From JAEZBP01 sp963832725 (GTDB lineage: Bacteria; Myxococcota_A; Polyangia; Polyangiales; Sandaracinaceae), in NCBI GenBank assembly GCA_963832725.1, contig CAWHVG010000001.1:1426001-1490000 (forward strand): a DNA stretch of 64,000 nucleotides, read 5' to 3'. This document shows, in pieces, positions 1 to 10,530 of this stretch. Every line of letters begins with the position of its first letter. The first letter of the stretch is position 1. The translations under genes and the position numbers were made by a program. Under the pieces are notes generated by a model. The model saw only the letters and a program-made list of their open reading frames with translations, was not told where the DNA came from and did no database searches.

Positions 1-404
1 ACGAACGCCGTGTGTCCGTCCGGGTGGAGGACGACCGAGGAGGGCGCGGCGCCGACGCTCACGCGGGCCAGCCGCTGGTTGTCGGCCGTGGTGAACGACG
101 AGATCGAGCCGTCCTGGGGGTTGACGATCACCACGATGGCGTCGTCGTCGCTGACGACGATGGTGCTCGAGCGGGACGAGCGGGCCAGCACCGCGTTCGT
201 CGTCTGTCCGCCGTCGGTGGACGCGTCCTCGCCGCCGCCACCCGCATCCTCTCCTCCGCCCGCGTCGGGCCGGACGACCTGCGCGTCCTCCCCGCCGCCG
301 GCGTCCAGCGTGCCACCGCCGCCGTCACATCCACCGAGCGCGGCCAGCGCCCATCCGAGCGCGCCGACCCGCGCCGTCAAGAAAGCCATCGAATTGCGTC
401 GCAT
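1..404 (-). CDS. Lipoprotein with beta-propeller-like start (C-terminus outside window)
   Basis: The ATG at 404 opens a signal peptide ending in a lipobox (A-A-L-G-G-C), so the mature protein should be lipid-anchored. A low-complexity linker of Asp-Ala-Gly and Gly-Gly repeats follows. Then comes sequence typical of a YVTN/lactonase-like propeller blade (STIVVSDDDAIVVIVNPQDG, then VVLHPDGHTAFV). The gene runs off the left edge, so about 134 residues are visible. The DAG-rich linker matches the other lipoproteins here. The propeller call is inferred from blade-like motifs. A second ATG at 389 is a possible alternative start. Confidence 0.7.
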   Translation of the reverse strand, partial: MRRNSMAFLTARVGALGWALAALGGCDGGGGTLDAGGGEDAQVVRPDAGGGEDAGGGGEDASTDGGQTTNAVLARSSRSSTIVVSDDDAIVVIVNPQDGSISSFTTADNQRLARVSVGAAPSSVVLHPDGHTAF

Positions 405-760
405 CCAGTCCTCCGAGTCCACCAGTTGTGCGACTCCACGGGTACGGCGCGAGGCCCGCGAGCACGAGTTAACCCCGGTTAAACGGGGCGGGCGGGGACC
501 CCTGCCATTCGAGAGGGCAGCTCCGCCGCCGGCGAGCCTGCCCCGCGAATCGGCAGCGCCGGATGGGTTCGCGACGGTCGACCCTCGAGCCGCTCCGAGC
601 CCGCGGGGCCACGGTCGCGAAGGCGTTTAACCCCGCTTTACTCGCGACCCGACACGAGAGGACGAATCGTGGTCCCCACCCGGAGCGCTGACCCGGCCCG
701 CTCGCCGACAGTTCATCGGCGGGGCTCGCTCGGCGCCCTCCCCCCGGCAAGGAGCTCGAG
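405..760. promoter_or_regulatory. Divergent intergenic region with inverted repeats
   Basis: This 356-bp stretch separates two divergent lipoprotein genes and holds no convincing gene. TTAACCCCGGTTAA at 469-482 is a dyad, and the overlapping CCCCG-GTTAAA-CGGGG could fold as a hairpin. A related GTTTAACCCCG occurs at 625-635 in the opposite sense. TTCGCGAC near 569 and GTCGCGAA near 614 form a further inverted pair. These look like operator half-sites shared by both promoters, but no clear -35/-10 pair was identified. Confidence 0.35.
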
Positions 761-2845
761 ATGACCGCTCAACTTCCCCTTCGCCTTCCTCTGCTCGCGA
801 CGCTGATCTCGGTCGCGACGGCGTGCGGCAACCCTCAAAACGCCTGCGTCGAAGACGATAGTGGCGGTTGCTTGGCCAGCGTTCGGCTGACCTACTTGAA
901 GGTCGACTACGACCTGAGCCAGCCCGTCTTCGTGAACAACCGCGTCGCGGTCGAGTACGGCATCACCTCGACCAGCCCCGACCCGAGCGCGCCCGCGACC
1001 CGGAACGTCGCGGTCAGCTTCAGCTTCGTCGAGGCGAACCCGGCCAATCCCTCGGCGCCCATCGAGTGCGCGTCCAACGCGTTCGACCTCGAGCTGACGG
1101 GCGACGGGCAAGAGCAGGTGTTCAACGGCTTCGTCTGGCCGACCACCCTCTGCCAAGAGCTGGTCGGAAAGGCCGTGAACCTCCGGGTCAGCTTCGACGG
1201 CGGCGAAGGGGTGGCGGACACCGGCATCGACTACCCGTCGGTGTCTTTCACGGAGGCCGCAGCGAGCGCCGACATCAACCAGGCCTGCCGCACGGCCACC
1301 AATCCGACGGCGACCGACCTCGGCCTCGGCTGCGTGTACGACTTCGACATCGAGCCCACGCCGACCGACGGGAGCGACACCCTGATCGACGTGCGCTACG
1401 GCGGCCTCACGCCGGCCTCGTCGGTGGCGATCCTGCCCTACGTCGACCCGAGCGCGACCGGCGCCGATCTCGCCCCGAGCCTCGTCGTGCAGTCCACGCT
1501 CGTCGTCGACGGACGTGACCCCTACATCGCCGGATTGGCGCCCGAGGACGTGCCGGCGGGTCTCGAGGCCGAGGCGCCCGGTATCACCCAGGATCTCCAG
1601 TTCGGCGTCGATCCCTCGAACCTCGACAGCATCACCGCGATGCCGGGACACGCCGCGCTGACCTACGAGATCGCGCCCGCGAACGACGAGATGGGCTGGC
1701 TGCCGCTGACCATCGGCGACCCGAGCTCGGAGGTCAGCGCCGATCACGTCAGCGAGTACGTGATCGATTCGCTCCAGCCCGGCACCCCGAACATGTTCGC
1801 CCACGAGCTCTTCGCCGAGGGCGACACCCGCGCCGCGCTCGACGCGGGCGGCCAGTGGGCCGACGTCAGCGACTTCTCGGTGCGCGGCTGCTTCGCGGCC
1901 GACTTCACCCAGGCCGGCAACGAGGGTGAGGACACCAGCGACTGCCGCACCATCCCCGTCGTGCTGGTCCGAGAGGCGCCGAGCCCCTCCGCCGCCACCT
2001 CCATCACCTTCGACCAGGAGCTCGAACGCCACGTCGGAAACCCGGGCCGCCTCGCGCTCGGCGCGGATCTGGTCACCGAGAACCGGCTCGATCAGGGCGG
2101 CGTCTTCAGCCGTGTCCAGGGCGACGTGACCATCCGCGGCCGGCTCGGGCACTCGTTCTCGATCACCGTGGCCCACGCCGAGGGGCGCGCCAGCCTCGAC
2201 GTGAGCGCCGCGCAGGCCAGCTACGAGATCGGCGTCGACGCGTTCGGGCACAACATCTACGGCGTCTCGGAGAGCAGTCCCACCCTCACCCACGAGGACG
2301 ACTTCTCGGCGGCGAAGTCCTTCACCTTCGCCCGCCTCGGCTACGGGTTCGGGCCGATCCGCATCGGGTTCGAGTTCAAGCTCGGCGGCGAGGTCGGCTT
2401 CAGCACCGCGGACAGCCTCGAGCTCTCCACCGACGCCGCACACTGCGCCGCGCTGCTCCGCACCTCGGACGCGGTCGGCGCGTGCGGCTCGATCTCCCGG
2501 ACGGCCACCCCCCACTTCGCGTTCACCGCGTCGGTCGAGGGCGGCATCCACCTGCGCCACATCAGGGCGGGCGTGCGGGCCGACCTGCACCTGGTCGACA
2601 CCCAGTTCCCGTTGACCGCCTCGCTCAACTGGGGCCTCGGCGCCGACGGAAGCCCGCGGGTGCTCGGCAGCGCCAACTGGCAGCTCTCGATGCAGCTCAT
2701 CCGCGGAGACGTCTCGATCGTGGGCCGCATCGGGTTCCGTCGCTTCGCCCGCACGCTCCACGTCCACCTCTTCAGCTTCCACTCGCGCCGCTTCACCCGG
2801 ACGCTCCTCGACCAGTCGATGGACGCCTTCGAGGTGCTCCAGTGA
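761..2845 (+). CDS. Large secreted lipoprotein of unknown function
   Basis: Unrecognised 694-residue protein. An N-terminal hydrophobic segment ends at a Cys (S-V-A-T-A-C), consistent with an exported lipoprotein, although the lipobox is weak. The first half has beta-rich, Ig-like composition. Residues 430-690 carry long alternating hydrophobic/polar strands that could form a beta-barrel or beta-sandwich. AAGGAGCTCGAG precedes the ATG and supplies a ribosome-binding site. The stop overlaps the GTG of the next gene (GTGA), so the two are translationally coupled. With the following HEAT-repeat protein and metalloprotease it forms a three-gene exported operon. No enzymatic motif was seen. Confidence 0.7.
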   Translation: MTAQLPLRLPLLATLISVATACGNPQNACVEDDSGGCLASVRLTYLKVDYDLSQPVFVNNRVAVEYGITSTSPDPSAPATRNVAVSFSFVEANPANPSAPIECASNAFDLELTGDGQEQVFNGFVWPTTLCQELVGKAVNLRVSFDGGEGVADTGIDYPSVSFTEAAASADINQACRTATNPTATDLGLGCVYDFDIEPTPTDGSDTLIDVRYGGLTPASSVAILPYVDPSATGADLAPSLVVQSTLVVDGRDPYIAGLAPEDVPAGLEAEAPGITQDLQFGVDPSNLDSITAMPGHAALTYEIAPANDEMGWLPLTIGDPSSEVSADHVSEYVIDSLQPGTPNMFAHELFAEGDTRAALDAGGQWADVSDFSVRGCFAADFTQAGNEGEDTSDCRTIPVVLVREAPSPSAATSITFDQELERHVGNPGRLALGADLVTENRLDQGGVFSRVQGDVTIRGRLGHSFSITVAHAEGRASLDVSAAQASYEIGVDAFGHNIYGVSESSPTLTHEDDFSAAKSFTFARLGYGFGPIRIGFEFKLGGEVGFSTADSLELSTDAAHCAALLRTSDAVGACGSISRTATPHFAFTASVEGGIHLRHIRAGVRADLHLVDTQFPLTASLNWGLGADGSPRVLGSANWQLSMQLIRGDVSIVGRIGFRRFARTLHVHLFSFHSRRFTRTLLDQSMDAFEVLQ

Positions 2846-4681
2846 GCGCGCTGCACAAAGCGGGCATCGGGGTCGGGATCGGGCTCGCGGCGCTGGCGCT
2901 GGTCGGTCTCGGCCGGGGCGACGAGGATGCGCCGGAGCCCCGAGCCGTCGAGAACGCACCGGAGCTGCCCTTGCGCTGCGAGCTCACCCGAGGCGACACC
3001 GCCGCCTTCACGTTCGAGTCGCGGGCCGCGCTCGACGGAGAGGCGGAGCCGACCGAGGACCTCTTCGGCGGCGAGCTGAGCTGGGTCGTCGACGACGTGA
3101 CCGGTGAGTCGGCGCTCCTGCGCGCCCAGCTCCGCTCGGTGAGGCTCGAGCAGACGCTCTCGCGCGAGCAGGCCAGCGCCGACGAGCTCGAGGGAAGCCC
3201 CTTCTACGTGCGGATTGACTCGCGCTGCCGCTTCACCGGACTCGGGTTCGCGCCGGGCTGGAGCGCGTCGAGCCGCCGCTTGGTCACCGCGCTGCTGGAC
3301 GGGTTCGAGATCGTGCTCCCGAGCGACGACGCGACGCGCTGGGAGGTCGAACAGCAGGACGGGGTGGGCGCCTTCGCGGCGCACTACCGCGTGCACGAGA
3401 GCGGGGGCGAACAGACGGTCGTGCGGTCCAAGCCCGGCTACCGACTGGACGAGGACACACAGCAGGCCGGGATCCGCGTTCAGCTCCTCGGCGCACGGGC
3501 CGAGGCGCGCTTCGACCCCGCGCGTCCCGGCTGGATGCGCAGCGTCGAGGGCCAGGAGCGCGTCCGCTTCCTCTTGCCCGGTGAGGAGCCGCAGGGCTTC
3601 CTGCACCGCTTCCACATCGCGCGAGACGACGCGCGCTACCTCGCGGTCCGTGACGGGCTCTCGCTCGGCGACGCCGACTTCACCGACGCGCTGGCGCTCG
3701 AGGACGCCTCCCAGCCGGCGGTGGATCCGGCGATGGCCGCACTGGATCACGAGACCGTACGCTCGCGCTTCCTCGCCCTCTTCCAGGAGAGCGGGCGGAG
3801 CGCCGTGTACCCCGCCGCGCGTCTGCTCGCAGCGTGGCTGCAGGCGCACCCGGACGAGAGCGGGCTCCTTCTTTCGGACTTGCGCGAGGGCGCCATCGAT
3901 CCCGAGGCACACTCGGCGCTCTTCCTGGCGCTGGAGCTCGCGGGCACCGACGCGTCGCGCGGTGTGCTGGCCGAGGCGCTGGTCGACCCCGCGCTGACCG
4001 AGGTGGATTCGGGCGCGGGCCGCGACCGCGTTGGCCGACCACGGCACACCCTCTCGAGAGGCGGCGGAGCTGCTCCTGGCGCAGGCGCGAGGCGACGAGT
4101 CGCCGATGGTCTCGAACGTGAGCTTGCTCGGCGTCGGGAGCATGGCTTCGCGCACGCGGCCGGGCGAGCCTCTGCACGAGGAGCTGCACCAGGCGCTGGC
4201 GGACGAGCTCTCGCACTCGACCGACGGCGCCGAGATCGCCGTGGTCGACGCCGTCGGCAACAGCGGTGACGACGCCTTCGGTCCCGCGCTCGAGGAGCGC
4301 CTCGCCGGCGAGCAGCCCACCCTGCGCGCGCACGCCGCGGAGGCGCTCGGCCACCTCTCGCCCGAGGTCGCGCGGCCTGCGTTGGTGGCGCGCCTGGAGG
4401 ACGAGGAGAGCCCGCGGGTGAGCGCCGCGATCCTGCGCAGCCTGAGCCGCATGCAAGGGAGCGCGGAGCTCTCGGAGGCGGAGCGCGCGCTCGCGGCGAA
4501 CAAGCTCGCGAGCTCGACCAGCACCGAGGAGCGCGCGGCCCTGATCGAGTGGTTGGGTCACGCGCGGGATCAGGCCGAGGCGCGCCGGATCCTGGCGGAG
4601 CACTTCCCGATCGAGTCGAACGTGCGCCTCCAGCAGCGCATCGGCGCCTTCGTCTCGGCCGAGGAGCTGCGGGGTCTCTGA
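2842..4681 (+). CDS. Vitellogenin-N/HEAT-repeat-like exported protein, frameshifted
   Basis: The GTG at 2842 overlaps the previous stop. An N-terminal hydrophobic segment (about residues 6-22) suggests membrane anchoring or export. Residues 30-300 resemble the lipid-transport vitellogenin-N beta sheet seen in myxobacterial proteins (CELTRGD, then FGGELSWVVDDVTG). The C-terminal part is helical repeats of HEAT type (VARPALVARLEDEESPRVSA). The frame breaks near 4009: one extra base after GATTCG moves the frame by +1, and homology-like sequence continues to the stop at 4679-4681. Removing one base restores about 612 residues. The stop overlaps the next ATG (TGATG). It is either a sequencing error or a very recent mutation. 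The family call is tentative. Confidence 0.6.
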
Positions 4682-5778
4682 TGCGGCGCGCCCTCTCGAC
4701 GTCGAGCCTCGCCCTGATGCTGGCCGCTTGCGGCACGGCGCCGGTGGATCCGCTCGGCGGCGGAGGGCGCGCGATCACCGCTGAGCCCGTCCCTTTCGAC
4801 GCGGACGGGCTCACGCCACCCCTCTCCGTGCCCGCGTTCGACGGCGAGTCGGTGACGTTGTGGGCGCGGAGCGAGCCGGGCACCTGCTTCGCGCTCGCCT
4901 CGCTCGAGGACGCCGCGGGGCGTGCCTGGGTGAGCGCACGCGATGCGGGCCCCTACTGCAAGCGCTGCGACCTGCGGACCTCGGTCGCGGTCGACGAAGC
5001 GCTCTTCGTGCTGCCGGCCGGCGACGACTTCGCGCCCGCCGGAGGGCTGACGGCGCGCTTCGGGCGGATGCGCTGCGACACGCTGACGCCCTTGCGGGAG
5101 GCGAGCCAGGCCGGGATCGAGCTCTCCTTCGCGCCGCGCGCCACGATCCCGGCGCGAGGAAGCGTGAGGCTGCGCTTCTTGGTCTCCGAACACTCGATGC
5201 TCTTCCAGCACGCCGACGTGCAGCGCGAGCTGATCGACCACCTGAACGACGAGCTGGCGGCGGCGGGCCTCGAGGCGAGCTTGGCCGCATCTTCGCCACT
5301 GCCGGACGTTCCCGCGGAGAGCGTCTTCTCGACCACGGATTTCACCGCGCTGACCGCCCTGCTCGAGCAGGCGCCGCCGCCGCACGACCAAACGGTCGAC
5401 GTCGTCTTCGCGGGCTGCCTCCGCTACGACGATCCCTTCTTCGGCCCGCCGACGTCGGTCGACGGCTACACCCCGCGCGTCGTGGGAGGCGGCGGCCCGG
5501 CGAGCGCCGTGTTCATGCCCGGCCTGCGCTGCGACGCGCCGTCGGATCAGCCCGCGAGCTGGCGGCTCGATGTCTACGCCCATCTGCTCGCGCACGAGCT
5601 GGGCCACTTCCTCGGCCTCTATCACAGCGTCGAGCGCGACGGCACGACCGACCAGCTGAGCGACACGAGCGAAGCCAACATCATGTACTACGACCCGAAC
5701 CTCGCCTCCGCGAGCGGCTTCAGCGCGAGCCAAGCCCACCTCATGCGGAGCCACCCCTTCGTCCGCGAAGCGCCGTAG
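4681..5778 (+). CDS. Lipoprotein zinc metalloprotease (metzincin-type)
   Basis: A 365-residue protein with a signal peptide and lipobox (LMLAACG). Near residue 304 it carries HELGHFLGLYH, the HExxHxxGxxH zinc signature of metzincins. Downstream, ANIMYYDPN contains the Met expected of a Met-turn. It should therefore be an outer-membrane-anchored or periplasmic zinc endopeptidase. The ATG overlaps the stop of the upstream gene, placing it third in a coupled operon of exported proteins. Two Cys (CKRC) near residue 98 may form a disulfide. The substrate cannot be read from sequence. Confidence 0.85.
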   Translation: MRRALSTSSLALMLAACGTAPVDPLGGGGRAITAEPVPFDADGLTPPLSVPAFDGESVTLWARSEPGTCFALASLEDAAGRAWVSARDAGPYCKRCDLRTSVAVDEALFVLPAGDDFAPAGGLTARFGRMRCDTLTPLREASQAGIELSFAPRATIPARGSVRLRFLVSEHSMLFQHADVQRELIDHLNDELAAAGLEASLAASSPLPDVPAESVFSTTDFTALTALLEQAPPPHDQTVDVVFAGCLRYDDPFFGPPTSVDGYTPRVVGGGGPASAVFMPGLRCDAPSDQPASWRLDVYAHLLAHELGHFLGLYHSVERDGTTDQLSDTSEANIMYYDPNLASASGFSASQAHLMRSHPFVREAP

Positions 5779-5987
5779 TCGGCAGCACCCAGCGACACAC
5801 GGGATCGACGGAGCGAGTCGAGCCCCGACGGCCCTTCGAGCGAAGCTCCTCGAACGCGACGTGGCGCGACGACCGGCGGAAGGTTCGCCGATCGTCCGCC
5901 GCCTTCGCCGAGTCCCAGCCGCGCGCGCACGTCGGACGGATCCCCCGCTACGAAACGGCGGGGAAAGCGAGTATCGTGGCGGGTTCG

Positions 5988-6285
5988 ATGAATGCCGGGG
6001 ACACGCTCGTGGGTCGGTTCGAGCTCCATGAAACCGTCGGCCAGGGCGGCATGGGCCAGGTGTTCCGGGCCACGGACCTGACGACCGGGCGCACCGTGGC
6101 CGTGAAGCGCATGACCTCGACCGATGCCTCGCTCGCCCAGCGCTTCCTGCGCGAGGCGCGGCTGCTCTCGTCGCTCTCGCACCCCCCGCCTACGAGATGC
6201 TCACCGACGAGGACCGAACGAGCGCGCACCGCGCGGCCGCGCAGTGGCTCTCGAAGCGCACGCTCCCCGAAGCCCCACTGGGCGC
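5988..6285 (+). pseudogene. Remnant of a serine/threonine protein kinase
   Basis: From the ATG at 5988 (or GTG 5976) the sequence encodes a typical kinase N-lobe: GRFELHETVGQGGMGQVFRA is the glycine loop and TVAVKRM holds the ATP-binding Lys. It proceeds to SLSHP, where HRD, DFG and the whole C-lobe should follow. Instead, at about 6183, it jumps into another frame reading AYEMLTDEDRTSAHRAAAQW, which resembles the far C-terminus of large myxobacterial kinases. This is best explained by an internal deletion of most of the gene, leaving both ends. The 43-bp repeat array starts about 30 bp downstream. It cannot be an active kinase. Confidence 0.75.
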
Positions 6286-6315
6286 CCGACAGGCGCCGAA
6301 TTGGCCACCCCGAGA

Positions 6316-6665
6316 CCCGCGATACGCGTTGCACGCGATGCAAAGCCATCCGGGAACACCCGGAATACGCTTTACATCCATTGCAAAGCCATCCGCGGGC
6401 CCTGTGATACGCGTTACATCCGGTGCAAAGCCATTCCGGAACACCCGAGATACGCTTTACATCCATTGCAAAGCCATCCGCGGGTCCCGCGATGCGCGTT
6501 ACATCCGGTGCAAAGCCGTCCGAGAACACCCGGGATACGCTTTACATCCGTTGCAAGGCGCTCCCGGGGAACCCCGATACCGCTTTGCAACCGTTGCAAG
6601 GTGGTCCCCCGGAACCGTCGGAGGCCAATACAGCCGCTGCAAGGCGCATCGCGGGTCGCCCCAGC
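6316..6665. repeat. Tandem array, eight 42-43 bp units
   Basis: The core TGCAAAGCC or TGCAAGGC recurs at 6339, 6382, 6424, 6467, 6509, 6552, 6595 and 6638, giving spacings of 43, 42, 43, 42, 43, 43 and 43. Units alternate between a form with GCTTTACATCCATTGCAAAG and one with GCGTTACATCCGGTGCAAAG, making an 85-bp higher-order repeat in the first part. Later units decay. Several units hold the dyad CGCGGGTCCCGCG. The period is not a multiple of three, and apparent reading frames through it are incidental. There are no unique spacers, so it is not CRISPR. Confidence 0.9.
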
Positions 6666-6702
6666 GCGCGACGAGCCGACGCGAACAATCCGTGAGAACG
6701 AC

Positions 6703-6910
6703 GATGACCTCACCAGCGATCGATGGCTTCCAAACGAGGCTCGAGACGACCGTGGACCGTCGCCTCGAAGCGCTCCACCGCGACAGCTCCGTCCCCTCGC
6801 CCCCCTCGAGCAACGCGACCGGCGGCAGCTCCGACCGCTCGAGCGAAGCGAGCGAGTCGCGGCCGGCGTCAGCAGTCATGCCGTCTGCGCCGCAGGCACG
6901 GGCGGCGTGA
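6703..6910 (+). CDS. Doubtful short ORF after the repeat array
   Basis: An ATG at 6703 opens 68 codons beginning MTSPAIDGFQTRLETTVDRR. The first 25 residues look like a genuine helical protein start, but the rest is Ser/Pro/Ala-rich and resembles out-of-frame GC-rich sequence. It may be the broken N-terminus of a gene whose remainder is lost, as with the neighbouring kinase remnant. No family was recognised. Confidence 0.2.
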
Positions 6911-6949
6911 CCCGTACCAGCATGAAACCCGTGACAGACCCCCACCACC

Positions 6950-7043
6950 GTAGGCGGGTCGTGGGGGCTCTCGCCCCCGACGCCTTGGGGTGCCTCAAAC
7001 AAGCGCTGGGCGCCTGACGGTCCGCAGTTCGACCGTCAGGTGC
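6950..7043. terminator. Pair of strong hairpins
   Basis: GTGGGGGC and GCCCCCGAC at 6961-6980 form a compact hairpin. GCGCCTGACGGTC at 7010-7022 pairs with GACCGTCAGGTGC at 7031-7043 in 12 of 13 positions, around an 8-nt loop. There is no T tract, so these would be unusual as intrinsic terminators. They lie 3' of the minus-strand membrane protein gene and may end its transcript, or belong to a structured RNA. Confidence 0.4.
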
Positions 7044-7136
7044 ACGGCGCTCGGGGCGGGGCCCTGCGAAGGAGGGGGCGAGCCACCGCGACCCGCCGGA
7101 CAATCATCCGCGGCAGCCCCGGCCCTGCACTGCAGA

Positions 7137-7175
7137 GCAACCGAGCACAGCGACCGAGCACAGCAACCGAGCCGA
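7137..7175. repeat. Three 13-bp tandem repeats
   Basis: GCAACCGAGCACA, GCGACCGAGCACA and GCAACCGAGCCGA follow each other without gaps. They end two bases before the stop codon of the minus-strand membrane protein gene. They may be slippage-derived and could form part of its 3' untranslated region. Confidence 0.7.
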
Positions 7176-7177
7176 GC

Positions 7178-8874
7178 TCACCGAGAAGGCGACGACGAAG
7201 CGCGCACGAAGACGACCGCGACCTCGTCCCGAAAGACCTCGCGCCAGCCAGGATCGCCCGACAAGCGCACCACGAGCGAACGCGCGCGAGCCGAATCAGC
7301 CGGCATCAGCACCGTGTCGACCTCGTAGCGCTCCGCGAGCTGCTCGAACATCGCCGCGCTCCCGTACGCCGCCGCGAAGCGCAGCAAGAAGCCCTCCGGG
7401 TAGAGCGTGATGGCGCGCCCGTCCACGAACACCGGCACACCCTCGTAGATCAAATAGCCGCCGAAGTTGAACGCGTTGTAGACGCGCGTCGTCGCGCCGG
7501 TAGCGCGCATCGCGCGGACGGCGGCGACAGGGAAGCGCGTCTCGTCGAGCCCGAAGCCGGGCCGCAGGATCGGCCGCCCTCCCGCGCGCCACGCCACGAC
7601 GGCGACCATCACCGCGAGCGCTGCCGCGGAGAGCGCGCGAGGGGACAGGCGCGACGCGAGCCTCGAAAGCGGCCGTACCGCGCTCGGGAGCCAGAGCGGC
7701 ATCCCGGCGATCACGAAGAGCGACAGCCCGCGGTACGACATCGACAGCGCCGCCACCACACCGATCAGCACGAAGACCGCCTCGACCCGCTCGTACGCGC
7801 GGGCGCTCGAGCCCCGTTCCTCGCATCCATCCGCACCGACGCGTCCGCCGTCCCCGGCGACGCCGGACGCGTCGGTGCGCCGAACGTCGCCCGGGACGCT
7901 GGCGTCGTCGACGTCATCGGGACGCCCGTCATCGCGCGCACCGGCTCGAAGCTCGCTGTGGGGCCGCGCCGACGCGGCGGCCGCGGACTCGCGAGCCTCC
8001 GAGGAGCCCGGGAGCTCCCCGTTCGCGACGGCGCCCGAGGAGACGGCGCCGGGCCGGAAGCACAGGACGGCGCCCACGACGGCGAGGAGCAGCAACGCGC
8101 TCACAATCCATCCGTCCGCGCTCGCGACGAGCCCCGCGAGCGAGACCGGCGCCCACTCCGCGATCGCGCCCTGCATGAACCCGCCCGCGTGCGCGCCGAT
8201 CAGCGCCGCCGCGTTCCGCCCGAACGCCGCGAACATCAGCACGATCAGCGCCGTCGGTGCCATCAGCCGCCGCGCCCGCCGGCGATCGCCGCGCACCATC
8301 CACGCGACGAGGAGCGCCGTCGCGACGACGGGCACCAGCGCGTGCGTCGCGTGCGTCGGCAGCAGGAGCGCGTAGAGGGGCGGGACACATCCACACACGC
8401 CGGCTCCCCGGGTCGCGCCCCGACGTCGAGCAGCGCGTCGAGGGCGAACACGATCAGGAGCGAAGCCAGCAGGCTCGGGCGCGGCGCCAGCGCCGCCGTC
8501 TCGGCCACCAGCGCGAGGAGCGCGAGCGACGCCGCGATCTCCACACGCGCGCCTCGTCGCACCGCGCTGGCGACACCGGCGAGCGCCAAGGCGGCCGTCA
8601 GCACGACCTGCCAGGCGACGACGCCGGCCCAGCCCGCCGCGCCATGGGCGAGCGCCAGCGTGACCTGCGCCAGCGGCGAATGATCGCGCCAGGGGGCGCC
8701 GTGAAACGTGAACGAGAAGGGATCGCGCGACGGCACTGCGGCGTGCGCCAAGATCCAGCGCCCCGCCGCGACCTGCCAGGGCGTGTCGACGTCGCGGACG
8801 AGCGACGCGACGCACGCGCCGGCGGCCAGCGCCACCAGCGCGAGCCAGAGCCGCCGCCGGCCCGCCTCGCTCAT
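7178..8874 (-). CDS. Polytopic membrane protein, glycosyltransferase-like, frameshifted
   Basis: The ATG at 8874 starts a protein with a hydrophobic N-terminus (LWLALVALAAGACVASL) and the early-loop motif DTPWQVAAGRWIL. It continues with many transmembrane stretches. Near the C-terminus, FNFGGYLIYEGVPVFVDGRA matches a motif of membrane glycosyltransferase-like proteins of unknown substrate (N-x-GGYL then PVF-x-DGR). The frame changes around 8360-8400. The full span is 2 bases longer than a multiple of three, equivalent to two single-base insertions or one deletion. Repaired length is about 564 residues. A hydrophilic insert rich in Asp, Gly and Arg separates the two hydrophobic halves. Confidence 0.65.
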
Positions 8875-8894
8875 CCGACGCCCGCTCCGAGCGG

Positions 8895-9050
8895 GGTGGC
8901 GCCAGGCCTCGTGCCGAGCGTTCGCAACGCCCTCGCGACCTTCGCTCGCCGGCGCGTCACGCCAGGCCCCGTTCCGAGCGCGCGCCGCGGCGCGGTCCCG
9001 GTGCTCGCTCCGGGTCGCATTGCGCGAGGCCTCGTCTGGAGCGCTCGCCG
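8895..9050. repeat. Three degenerate direct repeats between genes
   Basis: The 307 bp between ahcY and the membrane protein gene contain no gene. Three related blocks start at 8901 (GCCAGGCCTCGTGCCGAGCG), 8961 (GCCAGGCCCCGTTCCGAGCG) and 9024 (GCGAGGCCTCGTCTGGAGCG), spaced about 60 and 63 bp. No promoter for the downstream minus-strand gene was identified with confidence. Confidence 0.55.
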
Positions 9051-9181
9051 CGTCGTTCCGACGTTGGCTCCGGACCCTGCGCGAAGGCGGATGGAGCGCT
9101 CGGTCATCGGTCGCGAGGCGGCGTCACGCGACGCGCGCGCCCTCCCCCGAACACGGAGGAGGACACGCTCGCCGAACACGA

Positions 9182-10528
<1,347 letters not shown>

Positions 10529-10530
10529 CG

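Noticed and set aside
713..2959. Long open frame antisense to the lipoprotein and HEAT-like genes
   Set aside because: GC-rich codon structure leaves antisense frames open. Its product is Arg/Glu/Ala/Gly-rich with no domain, and the sense strand encodes coupled genes with signal peptides.
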